Below are positions 1 to 8,804 of a DNA stretch of 64,000 bases, in pieces (position 1 is the stretch's first letter; every line of letters begins with the position of its first letter). This DNA is from HGM11412 sp045536835. Lineage in GTDB: Bacteria; Bacillota; Clostridia; Christensenellales; Borkfalkiaceae. Where the stretch lies: NCBI GenBank assembly GCA_045536835.1, contig JAZSOI010000012.1, positions 8,319 through 72,318 of the forward strand, in the 5' to 3' direction. Position numbers and translations under genes: made by a program. The notes under the pieces were generated by a model that did not search any database, had not been told where the DNA came from, and saw only the letters and a program-made list of their open reading frames with translations.

Positions 1-633
1 ACATCATCGCTATTGCCAGCAATGAATACAATTGCTGCTTATAGAGATGGAGACAAGTGTGTTTTGACAAGCGAATTGGAACCTTGTTCTATTAACGAAG
101 ATAAAGAAGTGAAGGAAATTCTTGATGTGTTAAGGGGGAAAATCAATAATTATTCCAATTCTATTTTTGACAAAGTAACATATGCAACTAGATTGCTTTC
201 CGAAAGAACATGCTACTATCTTAAAAACAATGGAGAGGGAGAAAATCCATATTCTGTTTTACTCAAACATAGTGGTTATTGTACGGGTATTGCACGAACA
301 ACTAGAGCTCTTTTAAGTAATGATATTGTATGCGTAAGGGGTTATTTAAAAAAAGAGTTTTCTATAGTAAAAGCAAAAGAAGGAGAAAAAGGAGTTCCAC
401 ATATTTGGAATGCTTTATTTTATAATGGTGAATGGATATTTTTTGACGCTTGCCAAAGTATTTTAACGGCAAATAATACAGTTGTTGCTACTGAATTGGA
501 TAGAGAATTTTATAGAAGAAATTATCTACCATGTGGACGGTATGAGCCTCCCAAATTCACAACGTTGAACCAAATTAAAGCGAAGTATATTTTAGAGGAT
601 GAAAAGTTATGGAGCAAAAAATTTTTTCAATAG
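1..633 (+). CDS. Transglutaminase-like protein, 5' end cut by window edge
   Basis: The reading frame is open from base 1, so the gene most likely begins upstream; the ATG at 22 and the TTG at 13 are only internal candidates. The protein has a transglutaminase/papain-like core: a Cys in a GYCTGIAR context (codon at 280), a His in PHIWNAL (codon at 400) and an Asp in FFDA (codon at 445), in the order and spacing of a Cys-His-Asp triad. Family members act as peptidases or acyl-transfer enzymes; the substrate is unknown. There is no signal peptide or membrane segment in the visible part. It overlaps the next gene by 25 bases, so the two are translationally coupled in the first operon. The fold assignment is fairly secure; the role is not known. 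Confidence 0.75.
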   Translation, partial: TSSLLPAMNTIAAYRDGDKCVLTSELEPCSINEDKEVKEILDVLRGKINNYSNSIFDKVTYATRLLSERTCYYLKNNGEGENPYSVLLKHSGYCTGIARTTRALLSNDIVCVRGYLKKEFSIVKAKEGEKGVPHIWNALFYNGEWIFFDACQSILTANNTVVATELDREFYRRNYLPCGRYEPPKFTTLNQIKAKYILEDEKLWSKKFFQ

Positions 634-1187
634 CTAACTTTGCAATTGTAAAGGATATCCTTGGACCACATCTACGGCTGGTTGTTTGGTCGCAAGGATG
701 CAAAGCTCGTTGTATCAACTGTCAGACCCCCGAATACCAAGCAATAAAAGAAAATAATTTTAGCCTAAAAATGTTAAAGCAGGTATTTGATGATGCTATA
801 AAACAAGGCATTAACGGAGTTACCGTTTCGGGTGGTGAACCTTTTTTACAACCATTAGTTATTCAACATTTAGGAAAATTAATTGCTGAACATAATAAAA
901 GTAAAAATGATAATATGGATTTACTTGTTTATACTGGATTATTATACGAAGAACTTCAAAAAACTCAAAAATCTACGCTTAAACATATTGATGTTTTAGT
1001 TGATGGACAGTATAGACCTAGCGAAGATTTAGGAGAAGGATTAAGAGGTTCTGCTAATCAGCGGATAATTTTTATAACACATCGTGGTGAACGATTGAAA
1101 GAAAAATATTTAGACTTATTAAAAGAAAGGAAATCACAAGTTGTATTTTCAAACGGCAGATTTATTAGTATAGGTCTAAAAAATTAA
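609..1187 (+). CDS. NrdG-like radical SAM protein (4Fe-4S activase family)
   Basis: A 192-residue protein with the radical SAM cluster motif C-x3-C-x2-C near residues 31-38, in the context SQGCKARCINCQ, followed by a GGEP motif near residue 77. Size and layout match the short activases (NrdG type) that bind one 4Fe-4S cluster and S-adenosylmethionine and make a glycyl radical or modify a partner. No anaerobic ribonucleotide reductase is nearby, so an NrdG function is unlikely; the neighbours are a transglutaminase-like protein and an AAA ATPase. The start ATG lies inside the previous gene. The inferred role is modification of, or electron supply to, a product of the same operon. Confidence 0.8.
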   Translation: MEQKIFSIANFAIVKDILGPHLRLVVWSQGCKARCINCQTPEYQAIKENNFSLKMLKQVFDDAIKQGINGVTVSGGEPFLQPLVIQHLGKLIAEHNKSKNDNMDLLVYTGLLYEELQKTQKSTLKHIDVLVDGQYRPSEDLGEGLRGSANQRIIFITHRGERLKEKYLDLLKERKSQVVFSNGRFISIGLKN

Positions 1188-1200
1188 TAGGAGATAAATT

Positions 1201-2643
1201 ATGAAAGAAGTCAACATGAATGAAATCGCTAAAAAAATTAACAATACGTATTCTTATATTATCGCAGTGGTTGGTAATGTTTACGATATATTTGGAAAAG
1301 AAACATTAGTAAATCACTTGAAGGATAGTCTACTTGATGTAAAAGTTGAAGCCGTGTCGAATATTCATTTACATGAGCCAACAGAGGAAGATGATTTTTA
1401 TGCGGCAAAAGATGAACTCTGTTTCGATTTTCGTGCATTAGTTAAAAAACTAGAAGAAAACACAGACTTGTGCATAATATTTGACATGGAAAGTCTGGTA
1501 AATGGTCATAGCAAAGAATCATTTTTACGTGCCATGCCTAAACTCCTTGAAATTATTGGTAATAACAAAATAATTTTAATTTTAAGCGAACGAGACGTTG
1601 AATTTTTGAATGATACTTGTCTTGAAGTGCTTAAAATTAATTACCCAAGAAAGGAAGATATAAAGAATTTCTTAAGCGAACGTTTTTCGGAACTTAAAGA
1701 TGCTGAATTAGAAGAATTTTCATCACTTTTTGTAGGGAAGAAATTACGTGAAATTATACCGTACTTTAGTAGAATATTAAAGGCATCTAAAAATGAAGAA
1801 GAAAAAAATGCTTTATTTATAGAACTAGGGAAAAAGACTACTAAAAGAGACCTAACGTTTAATGATTTAGCAGGATGTTCTGAACTTAAAAAATTAGTGA
1901 AAAAGTTTGTAAAAAGAGCAAGGGATAAAGACAAAAAACAACAAAAAATCAAAGAAGGGACAAAAGAACAAAAAGGAATTCTTTTATATGGTCCACCCGG
2001 AACAGGTAAAAGTTATGCTTGCGAATGTGTTGCTGGAGAAATAGGTGCTAGGTATATGCACGAAAAATATTCGGATATTGTATCTGAGTATCAAGGCGTT
2101 TCTTCTAGAAATCTAGACGATATATTTAAAGATGCTAATAATACTGAAGGTTTTGTTGTTTTGGTTATAGATGAAATAGAAGGACTTTCTTCAAGTAGAA
2201 TGGCTAGTGATAGCGAGGCGACTATACGAATTAAAAACTCGTTCTTAACGGCTTTAGATAATATGGCAGATAATGTAATATTTATAGCGACAACTAATAA
2301 CCCTACAATGATTGATTCAGCTTTTTTAAGACGTAAAAGAATAAGTTATAAAATTTGTGTTACTTTGCCTGATGCGGAAGCAAGAGAAGAATTAATTAGA
2401 ACTAAAATCATTGATACCTCTCATTTGGATATGAAATTATTAGCCGAAAAAACAGAAGGGTTTAATGGTGCAGATATTGAAGATTTATGTTTAGAAGCAA
2501 GGGATATATCGGATGAAAGGGATTGTCCATTTATTGAAACAGAAGATTTTATAGAAGCATTAAAAACGGTAACTTCCTCAGTGCAAAGAGTTGATGTTGA
2601 TAGAATAGAAACATATAGACAGTCACTAGGTAAAGCTAAATAA
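1201..2643 (+). CDS. AAA+ ATPase with degenerate N-terminal domain
   Basis: 480 residues. The C-terminal half is a classical AAA module: Walker A GPPGTGKS at about 264-271, Walker B VLVIDEIEG at about 320-328, a sensor TTNN segment and an arginine-finger region AFLRRKR. It ends in the small helical lid typical of FtsH/katanin-type AAA proteins. The N-terminal 190 residues alternate strands and helices like a P-loop NTPase but have no Walker A, which suggests a degenerate first AAA domain. GGAG at 1191-1194 sets the start. It is probably an unfoldase or remodelling motor acting with the other operon products. The AAA class is certain; the substrate is unknown. Confidence 0.85.
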   Translation: MKEVNMNEIAKKINNTYSYIIAVVGNVYDIFGKETLVNHLKDSLLDVKVEAVSNIHLHEPTEEDDFYAAKDELCFDFRALVKKLEENTDLCIIFDMESLVNGHSKESFLRAMPKLLEIIGNNKIILILSERDVEFLNDTCLEVLKINYPRKEDIKNFLSERFSELKDAELEEFSSLFVGKKLREIIPYFSRILKASKNEEEKNALFIELGKKTTKRDLTFNDLAGCSELKKLVKKFVKRARDKDKKQQKIKEGTKEQKGILLYGPPGTGKSYACECVAGEIGARYMHEKYSDIVSEYQGVSSRNLDDIFKDANNTEGFVVLVIDEIEGLSSSRMASDSEATIRIKNSFLTALDNMADNVIFIATTNNPTMIDSAFLRRKRISYKICVTLPDAEAREELIRTKIIDTSHLDMKLLAEKTEGFNGADIEDLCLEARDISDERDCPFIETEDFIEALKTVTSSVQRVDVDRIETYRQSLGKAK

Positions 2644-2647
2644 TATG

Positions 2648-2698
2648 CTTTTTGGTAAATATCGTTTATGGTCAAAAAATAAAACATGCTAGTATAAA
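2648..2698 (+). promoter_or_regulatory. Promoter-like CTTTTTGGTAAA ... TATAAA element
   Basis: CTTTTTGGTAAA at 2648-2659 is followed 33 bases later by TATAAA at 2693-2698, with no -35 hexamer. The same 12-mer occurs ahead of TATAAT at 8658 and 8758. It may provide an internal start for the 2717 gene onward. Promoter activity is inferred. Confidence 0.4.
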
Positions 2699-2716
2699 AC
2701 AAAAAGGAGAAAAATT

Positions 2717-3499
2717 ATGTCAGTGGTCGATAATATAACAAGCAAAGGTGGAGAGCTTGTAAAAAAATGTTTACAAACGTGTGTTCACCTAGTCGGTATA
2801 TTTGTGAAAGGCGTAACAAAAGGAATTTGCATTGGAACAACGCTGGCAGTTCGTTCAACATATAATATTGCCAAGCAGTTGGTAGACGGTATAAATAATT
2901 TAATTGAAGAAAAGAGACTTTCCAAAGCACAAAAAGAAATGAAAGAGTGTCAAAGAGCTTTGGAGTTTAAAAGAATGTGCGAATTTAACTTTCGGTCAGT
3001 TAAAAAACATGAAAAAAACATGCAAATTAGCAAAATAGAGTTTTCTCCACAAGAAATAGTTGACCTAATAAGCACGTATCATCAAATTATAAATAAATTT
3101 GAGCTAGAACAAAGAGAAATAGTTTTTCCAGAAGGGTTGTTGAAAGATTTTGAAGAATTACTTAAAACCAATCCTTTAGAAATTGAAACGGAAGAAGACA
3201 TGGCATCTTTGCGTGAAAAAGTAGCAATGTTTGTCAAAAAATCAAACTCGATTACAGAACTCTCTAACGCCGTGATTTTTGCTGTGAGGAACGAAGAGTA
3301 TGTGCCGAATCATGAATTCACGATGGATGAAATTAAAAACGCTTCAAATGAACTTATAACGATATTTAAGGATTTTGAAAGTGCTCTAGGATGTCAGCAT
3401 CAACTATTTGATGATAGAGTAAAGGAAGTAGAAGTCTTAAGAAAAATAACGACGATTGAAAACAATAAAATTTTAACAAAAAGGAAGATTAAAGAATGA
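2717..3499 (+). CDS. Hypothetical helical/coiled-coil protein
   Basis: I do not recognise a family. The 260 residues begin with a moderately hydrophobic, Gly/Val/Thr-rich stretch (about residues 10-50) that could be amphipathic or membrane-touching. After it comes a strongly charged, Lys/Glu-rich helical body predicted to form coiled coils (about 55-100 and 200-255). There are no catalytic motifs. AAAGGAG at 2701-2707 gives a good start. The stop overlaps the ATG of the next gene, so the two are coupled. It is likely a scaffold or adaptor in the AAA/GTPase operon. Confidence 0.65.
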   Translation: MSVVDNITSKGGELVKKCLQTCVHLVGIFVKGVTKGICIGTTLAVRSTYNIAKQLVDGINNLIEEKRLSKAQKEMKECQRALEFKRMCEFNFRSVKKHEKNMQISKIEFSPQEIVDLISTYHQIINKFELEQREIVFPEGLLKDFEELLKTNPLEIETEEDMASLREKVAMFVKKSNSITELSNAVIFAVRNEEYVPNHEFTMDEIKNASNELITIFKDFESALGCQHQLFDDRVKEVEVLRKITTIENNKILTKRKIKE

Positions 3500-4389
3500 A
3501 ACTTTGCTTGGTTTGTAAAGAAGATGAAAGGTTTTGCTCTTGCAATCTGTCCTATCCTAAAGAGCTATTAGATGCAATTTGTGAAAAGACAGGTAAAACC
3601 TTTGATGAAGTATTAAAGATTGATAAAAAAGAAAAGCTTTTACTTTATAGTAATGCAACATTAATTAAAGGACGTGTTGTTTTTAATCATAGTGGTCTTG
3701 TTGCGAAATATAATAATATTTCTTATCCTATTGACTTTGTTGATTTTTCTTTAATGCTAAATCACGGTGTAAACTTTGAAGTTGATGGAAAGCCTTTTAT
3801 AGTAACTGAAAAGGTTGAAATAAAAGGAACTCAAGAAGCTGTGCTTAATGAGTTTTGCGATGCGGATTTTGAAGAACTGTCCATTGAAAGAAAAATATTA
3901 GGACAAAGCGTGAAACAAGAAGACGTAATTCCTTTTGTTCGAGAGTTGCTTAATGCAAAAGATTTTGATAAAAATCAATTAATAAGTGATTTGTGCGAGT
4001 TCATGAAAGAAAGACAACAAGACTTTACTCGTCAAACCGAATTAGATTTGATAAACAACTATCATAAAAATTCTCACTTAAGTTTTATCACGACAGTAGT
4101 TTTATTACTCTCTTATTTACCAGAAGCAAAGAATAAAGATAAGAAGTTTATAATTCCCATACTAAACACTACGTATTCAAAAATCAACTTTGATGTAAAA
4201 ACGTTGGAAGAACTTTTAGGTATTCTTGTGATGGGACATCAAAAAATTTATCCAAACACGGAACTGGAAGATTTTTTTAACGATAGAAATGTTAAAATAG
4301 GTAGTCGTGTAGTTGTTGAGGTTTTGGCAATCAATATTTGTAATGGAGCCAGAACAGACGAATTATACAAAGAAATTATTAATATTTAG
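3496..4389 (+). CDS. Hypothetical protein with N-terminal Cys cluster
   Basis: The family is not recognised. The first 16 residues hold four cysteines in a C-x2-C-x7-C-x-C pattern (LCLVC ... CSC), which fits a small zinc-binding knuckle. The rest (297 residues total) is mixed alpha/beta with no recognisable catalytic motif; a central part around residues 50-110 looks beta-rich. The start overlaps the preceding stop (ATGA). Together with the two Cys-rich microproteins at the operon end, it points to metal-binding modules as a theme of this locus. Confidence 0.65.
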   Translation: MKLCLVCKEDERFCSCNLSYPKELLDAICEKTGKTFDEVLKIDKKEKLLLYSNATLIKGRVVFNHSGLVAKYNNISYPIDFVDFSLMLNHGVNFEVDGKPFIVTEKVEIKGTQEAVLNEFCDADFEELSIERKILGQSVKQEDVIPFVRELLNAKDFDKNQLISDLCEFMKERQQDFTRQTELDLINNYHKNSHLSFITTVVLLLSYLPEAKNKDKKFIIPILNTTYSKINFDVKTLEELLGILVMGHQKIYPNTELEDFFNDRNVKIGSRVVVEVLAINICNGARTDELYKEIINI

Positions 4390-4400
4390 GAGTGTATAAT

Positions 4401-5309
4401 ATGGTTTCATGCGATAGGGCAAACATTCAGGTTGTAGGCTTATCTGGGCTTGGGAAAACGTTTTATTTGGCAAGCATTGCAAAGAATATCGACATTCTTT
4501 CAGATGGAATTGTCAAAGCTAAAATAAAAGGTTTGCAAAAAGACAGCATCTTAAAAACAATTATTAAAAATCCAAGTTCTAATATGCCGTCTAAGGGCAG
4601 AAGAAGCCTAAATGCTAGGATTGTTCTTAAATGCCCTTCCAATGCATTTTTTTCCGACTTTTGTAATTTATCATGCTACGATGAGCGAGGTGGGGTTTTT
4701 TCGGACTTTTTAGACTACAAATTTGAAGCAAAGAAAAGTCAGTTTAAGGAATTGTTTTCAAACGAATTTTCCAATACACAAGGGGTCATCATTGTGTTAT
4801 CAGCTGAGCAGTTCTTTGGATGTCCAAACTTCAATCCTAACACTTGTTCAGGCAAGAAGAAACTTAAATGTGAAAAAAATGAATACAAGAATTGTCTTAT
4901 AAATAATGCGTTTTCCGTTAAAAGAGTGATAAATGCAGTGGCATCTTTAACAGAAGAAAGTGATATACCTGTAGCTATTGCCATTACTCATAGCGCTAAA
5001 TTCGACAAGTCATCATTAGAAAGAATATCAATGTTGATTAGTGATTATCTTCAAGATGAATATGGCGATTCCTTACATAAGCCGAACTACTATTTTGTAG
5101 ATTCTTTAGAGGCGCTAAATACTAAAAAAAGTTTTTACTGTAAAAGAGCTGTTTTACCCGTTATCGATATTATCTATCATCTAATTGATAAAATAAGCGT
5201 TCAAGAACAATCTGGGTTTAGTAAGTTTGCTTTCGGTAATTTTAATGAAATGAAAAGACTGTTTAAGGAAAGTTTATTGACTCAACTTGAATACTATGGA
5301 GGCTACTAA
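4401..5309 (+). CDS. GTPase-like P-loop protein (possibly double-GTPase/TRAFAC type)
   Basis: The N-terminus has a P-loop GLSGLGKT at about residues 12-19. A CYDERGG segment near 92-98 sits where the switch-II (DxxG) region of a GTPase would be, and AIAITHSAKFD near 193-203 sits where a TKxD-like base-specificity motif is expected. A Cys-rich insert is present around 145-165. The order matches the GTPase-like NTPases found in multi-gene conflict systems with AAA partners. The motifs are divergent, so nucleotide preference is uncertain. AGGAG at 4388-4392 favours ATG 4401 over GTG 4392. The stop overlaps the next start. Confidence 0.6.
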   Translation: MVSCDRANIQVVGLSGLGKTFYLASIAKNIDILSDGIVKAKIKGLQKDSILKTIIKNPSSNMPSKGRRSLNARIVLKCPSNAFFSDFCNLSCYDERGGVFSDFLDYKFEAKKSQFKELFSNEFSNTQGVIIVLSAEQFFGCPNFNPNTCSGKKKLKCEKNEYKNCLINNAFSVKRVINAVASLTEESDIPVAIAITHSAKFDKSSLERISMLISDYLQDEYGDSLHKPNYYFVDSLEALNTKKSFYCKRAVLPVIDIIYHLIDKISVQEQSGFSKFAFGNFNEMKRLFKESLLTQLEYYGGY

Positions 5310-5917
5310 TGCAATTGTTTATATTCAGTAATACTAAGCATTTGGATTTCCATGTCTTATCAGAAACTAGCAATAATGAAATAAACACTTATTGTAAAGA
5401 TTTAATAAATGATAAGAACCTAATAAAATTAGAAACGTCGCCATTTGTTCTGCTCCAAAGAACTGTAGAAGGTAAAAATTTGCTATGTGCTAGTTTCAAT
5501 GCAAATGAATTATATGAATTATCTTCACGATATTTTGTTGTTGACAGAGCTAATGGAAGAACGCCAACAAAGTGTTTAGTTGTACTACTTTTAGAAGAAA
5601 ACGAAAACGTTTATTTAACGGAAGAACTCTTGACTCAAGTTCTTAGAACTGTTTACAACTTAAAATGGTATGAAAGTAAATATACAGAACCTCTAAAGTT
5701 AAGATTTAACGCTAAGCAAGAAATCGAAGGGAATATAGAACAAAACAAGTTTATTAAAAATTGTTGTGATAATATATTAGAACTTTTTTATAAATTTAAT
5801 TCAAATGTGCAGTACAACCTAAAAATTAAAAAGCCAAAAGAGGTTTTATATTACTTAAAAGAACAAGAAAAATTCAGATTGAATATCAAAACAAAATTTA
5901 TTTTGAAAGGAGAATAA
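5309..5917 (+). CDS. Hypothetical protein
   Basis: 202 residues, family not recognised. It is mixed alpha/beta and Lys/Asn-rich at the C-terminus, with no membrane segment, no Cys cluster and no catalytic signature. It starts in a TAATG overlap with the GTPase-like gene, so it is co-translated with that protein and is probably its partner or a subunit of the same complex. Its stop is followed within four bases by the first Cys-rich microprotein. Confidence 0.6.
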   Translation: MQLFIFSNTKHLDFHVLSETSNNEINTYCKDLINDKNLIKLETSPFVLLQRTVEGKNLLCASFNANELYELSSRYFVVDRANGRTPTKCLVVLLLEENENVYLTEELLTQVLRTVYNLKWYESKYTEPLKLRFNAKQEIEGNIEQNKFIKNCCDNILELFYKFNSNVQYNLKIKKPKEVLYYLKEQEKFRLNIKTKFILKGE

Positions 5918-5920
5918 CTT

Positions 5921-6052
5921 ATGAGTAAAAGAAAATGTGGTAATTGTCGTTGGTGTGTATACGAGAACTACGAGCGTTATTGCAACTTTTTTAGAAGAAA
6001 GATTTATGATAATTCAGAGGCAAATGGCTGTCCAAATTATACTGGATGGTAA
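5921..6052 (+). CDS. Cys-rich microprotein (43 aa)
   Basis: A small frame with a strong site (AAAGGAG at 5906-5912) encoding 43 residues. It has a C-x2-C-x2-C cluster (residues 6, 9, 12) and further Cys at 21 and 37, ending CPNYTGW. It looks like a zinc- or iron-sulphur-binding knuckle. It is in tandem with a related microprotein at 6074 that shares the CxNCR...C...CP-x-(Y/W) layout. Codon use and the RBS argue that it is translated. Function is unknown. Confidence 0.65.
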   Translation: MSKRKCGNCRWCVYENYERYCNFFRRKIYDNSEANGCPNYTGW

Positions 6053-6073
6053 AAAGCAAGGAGGAAAAATGCT

Positions 6074-6211
6074 ATGGAAAAAATTTGTCGCAACTGTCGA
6101 TTTTTTCGACAAAAGAATACTCTCGTTGGCAATTGTGTCAAGTATGACATAAACGACGTCTGCGTCAGCCACACGTGTCCTGGCTGGGTTGAAAAAGAAA
6201 AATTCATATAA
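6074..6211 (+). CDS. Cys-rich microprotein (45 aa)
   Basis: 45 residues with Cys at 5, 8, 21, 30 and 35 (ICRNCRFF ... NCVKYD ... CPGW). It is related to the preceding microprotein. AGGAGG at 6059-6064 precedes ATG 6074; the ATG at 6069 is in another frame, which hides this gene from simple ORF calling. Its stop lies at the base of the operon terminator, so it is the last gene of the operon. It probably binds a metal; the partner is unknown. Confidence 0.65.
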   Translation: MEKICRNCRFFRQKNTLVGNCVKYDINDVCVSHTCPGWVEKEKFI

Positions 6212-6246
6212 AGATAAAAGACGGGCTACCGTCTTTTATCTTTACT
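6211..6246 (+). terminator. Rho-independent terminator of the first operon
   Basis: A perfect 14-bp stem (6211-6224 with 6229-6242), GCTA loop, followed by a T-rich tail. It separates the first operon from the NACHT gene. Confidence 0.9.
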
Positions 6247-6269
6247 TTTATAAGTGTTTTTGCTATAAT
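6241..6269 (+). promoter_or_regulatory. SigA-type promoter for the NACHT NTPase gene
   Basis: TTTACT at 6241-6246, 17-bp spacer, TATAAT at 6264-6269 with an extended -10 TG (TGCTATAAT). The -35 overlaps the tail of the upstream terminator. Confidence 0.7.
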
Positions 6270-6300
6270 ATATAAAATAATTAGAGTGTGGAGGGTACAA

Positions 6301-8532
6301 ATGAAGAATAATTATAGAATAAGTAATAAACTGTGCCCAGATATATTAGTTTTTACCAACAGGGATTCTAAGCCAAGAAAATATGAATCAAAGTCAACAA
6401 TAGCTTTAAAAGATTATTTTCAAGAACTTCTAGAAAAAAAAGAATTCTATAAATTAAGAAAATTTTGGATTACGGGATGTCCGAGTATAGGAAAAACCAC
6501 ATCCCTAACCATATTAAAAAGTTTATTGTTAAAAAACAATATAATATATAAAAGTTTTAATTTAAGAAAATTAAACAATGATGAAGTCTGGAATGGTGTT
6601 GTTGACAATATATTAAACACCATAGAAGGGTCGGATACTGATGTATTAATTTTAGATTCACTAGATGAAATAGGGCTACCGGAAAGAAAAAATAAAATTT
6701 TTGAATGCATTAAAAAATGTAGCAAACCAATAATTATTGCATCAAGAAGCAATGACAAAATAAAGAGTCATTTAAACGATTTCATTAAAGTAGAGCTTTT
6801 AGAGTTTAATGAAGATAAAATAAGAGAAGCGCTTAAAGGAATTGTTGATGATTTTAGTAATGAAATTGTAAACGTAATTAGCAATCCAATGGCATTAAGT
6901 TTATTTATTCAATTGTTTAATAAAGCTGACGAGGAAGAAAGGCAAAGTTTATTAAATTTAAGAAAATCCCCCGAACTTATGCTTAAATACTTTTTTAGTC
7001 TTTACAAACAAAAAAAAGAAGAATCTAAAGAAGAATCTGAAGAAAAATCAGAGAAGAAACTTTTAGAAAAAGTAAAAGATGTATTAAGTTCAATAGGAAA
7101 TTATTTTTTTCCAACAAATAAAGGCAAAAAGATAATAGACATTGATAGTGAGGTCCAAGGTGTTTTTTATAATGTTGATGATGATATTGAATCAATACAT
7201 CAAGAATATGTGGATTTTGCATGTGGGTTATATATTGCAAAAAAAATAATAAATCATCCCAATGACCTTTGTGAAATTTTAGATGTAGAATTAAGTTTTG
7301 AGCAAAGGAGAACTTTAGTTTATGCTGGGCAATGTTTAACGTTATTCGACAACAAAGAAGTAGAAGACGCATTTAAAAAATTGAATGAAAAATTTCCTAA
7401 AGAAGAATCAAATAGATATGCTTGGCTTATTCAAATATGGTGTGCTTATAGGGATAATAAATTAGAAAATACAAGTTATTTTAAAATAAGTAAAATTACT
7501 TATATATTAAATCGTTCTTTTACTCAAGATTGCGTAGAAATACGTATCCCAATAGATAGAGGGTGGTCCCCACAAAACATATATAAGCGCTTAATAGTTA
7601 ATGGTGAGCGAAAATTTCTAATTAGTGCAGAATACTGTAGTTCTAGTTTCTACGAATATTTTTGGTGGCTTTCTCATGGAGAATCGCAAGATGCGAAGAG
7701 GGGGAAAGAAGCCAAAAAATTAATTTCAACAAATAAAGCTATTGGTAAGGTATGGGCATGGGTCCCTTGGGGAGAAGATAAGGATTTGTTTAAGATAGGA
7801 ACATATTTAATTTTTCTCATAGGAATTATTTTTGCTGGTGTATTATTTTTTGGAGCTATTGAGTTACCTTTTTTGACAAAAATTGTGTTGAGTTTTAGAA
7901 CATGGTTTTTGCAATTATGTCAAATTGATCATTACGCTAGTTCGTATACTTTTGGAGAAACCATGGCGATAGGGCTGTGTAATATATTAGTTCTTTTATT
8001 TTGCTATATCCCAGCGTTGTTTATGCACATTCTTTTCTTGATTTTATGCATTGTACCATATTCAATATTGCAAGTTTGTTATAGAATAAGACTTAGAAGT
8101 TTTATCAAAGATAATTTGTATCACTATCCGTTAATTGGGTATGGTGAGGATTCCTTTAGTAGTAATTGCAAACAAGAAAATCCGTTGGCAAATATTGTTT
8201 TTTTTCCATCATTATATGAATACTACGAGAATAGCGAAAAGATTATAAAGAAAGTATGCGATAAAAAACAATCAAGTGTTATGATGAAAAAACTCGTGGA
8301 ATTTGAAAACCATTGTATGAATATCATCGAGCAAATCGTGTCGACTGATAAAAATATGAATCGACAAGGTGCGATAGAAACTGCTAGAAAAATGTATGAT
8401 GAAGCCATAAATACGAAGGATAAAATGGTTATAGCAGTATACTATCGTGCTATAAAAGAGTTTGGACGAGCAACAGACGATGAGTACGAACTTTTAAGAA
8501 AACAAATTCATAGGAAGACTTTATTGAAGTGA
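6301..8532 (+). CDS. NACHT/STAND-type NTPase with C-terminal membrane segments
   Basis: 743 residues from ATG 6301, chosen over GTG 6286 because GGAGGG at 6290-6295 is correctly spaced. Walker A GCPSIGKTT at about 59-67, Walker B LILDSLDE at about 116-123 with the acidic DxxDE pattern of NACHT proteins, then a sensor-like IIASRS. A Glu/Lys-rich stretch at about 235-260 links to a helical region. Two strongly hydrophobic regions lie near residues 496-530 and 560-595. Soluble NACHT with a membrane C-terminus suggests a sensor that acts by harming the membrane, as in abortive-infection proteins. It is a single-gene unit with its own promoter and terminator. The activating signal is unknown. Confidence 0.8.
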   Translation: MKNNYRISNKLCPDILVFTNRDSKPRKYESKSTIALKDYFQELLEKKEFYKLRKFWITGCPSIGKTTSLTILKSLLLKNNIIYKSFNLRKLNNDEVWNGVVDNILNTIEGSDTDVLILDSLDEIGLPERKNKIFECIKKCSKPIIIASRSNDKIKSHLNDFIKVELLEFNEDKIREALKGIVDDFSNEIVNVISNPMALSLFIQLFNKADEEERQSLLNLRKSPELMLKYFFSLYKQKKEESKEESEEKSEKKLLEKVKDVLSSIGNYFFPTNKGKKIIDIDSEVQGVFYNVDDDIESIHQEYVDFACGLYIAKKIINHPNDLCEILDVELSFEQRRTLVYAGQCLTLFDNKEVEDAFKKLNEKFPKEESNRYAWLIQIWCAYRDNKLENTSYFKISKITYILNRSFTQDCVEIRIPIDRGWSPQNIYKRLIVNGERKFLISAEYCSSSFYEYFWWLSHGESQDAKRGKEAKKLISTNKAIGKVWAWVPWGEDKDLFKIGTYLIFLIGIIFAGVLFFGAIELPFLTKIVLSFRTWFLQLCQIDHYASSYTFGETMAIGLCNILVLLFCYIPALFMHILFLILCIVPYSILQVCYRIRLRSFIKDNLYHYPLIGYGEDSFSSNCKQENPLANIVFFPSLYEYYENSEKIIKKVCDKKQSSVMMKKLVEFENHCMNIIEQIVSTDKNMNRQGAIETARKMYDEAINTKDKMVIAVYYRAIKEFGRATDDEYELLRKQIHRKTLLK

Positions 8533-8629
8533 AAGATGCGGATATACGCTAGAAGATTTATATGAAGAATGAGGTTTGCCTAAAATATGTAATGTAATTT
8601 ACAAACAATTTAATATATTGTAAGAAGAA

Positions 8630-8663
8630 GGTTTGCTTGGAAAAAGCAAGCCTTTTTCTTTTT
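8630..8663 (+). terminator. Terminator after the NACHT gene
   Basis: A 9-bp stem, GGTTTGCTT (8630-8638) with AAGCAAGCC (8644-8652, one G-T pair), followed by TTTTTCTTTTT. Confidence 0.85.
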
Positions 8664-8804
8664 GGTAAAACTGAAAAAGATGTAAAATTTTCCTATTGTA
8701 TAATTAAAGCGTAAAAGATAACTAAAGTACAAAAATTATTGTAAATAGAACAATTTGCTTTTTGGTAAACCTTTCTAAAGACACAAAATAATAAAGAGTA
8801 TAAT
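8658..8804 (+). promoter_or_regulatory. Tandem promoter-like elements 100 bp apart
   Basis: CTTTTTGGTAAA at 8658-8669 with TATAAT at 8699-8704, and CTTTTTGGTAAA at 8758-8769 with TATAAT at 8799-8804: the same 29-base gap, exactly 100 bp apart. Neither has a -35 hexamer. A variant CTTTTTGGAAAA follows at 8827. They probably drive the 8933-14186 genes. The first 12-mer overlaps the T tract of the terminator. I see no gene in 8664-8932. Confidence 0.5.

Noticed and set aside
609..1187. Genuine NrdG of anaerobic ribonucleotide reductase
   Set aside because: No nrdD is adjacent and the neighbours are unrelated to nucleotide reduction.
5937..6152. Frame of 71 codons across the microprotein region
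   Set aside because: No proper start; the two Cys-rich frames at 5921 and 6074 have strong ribosome sites and conserved Cys spacing.
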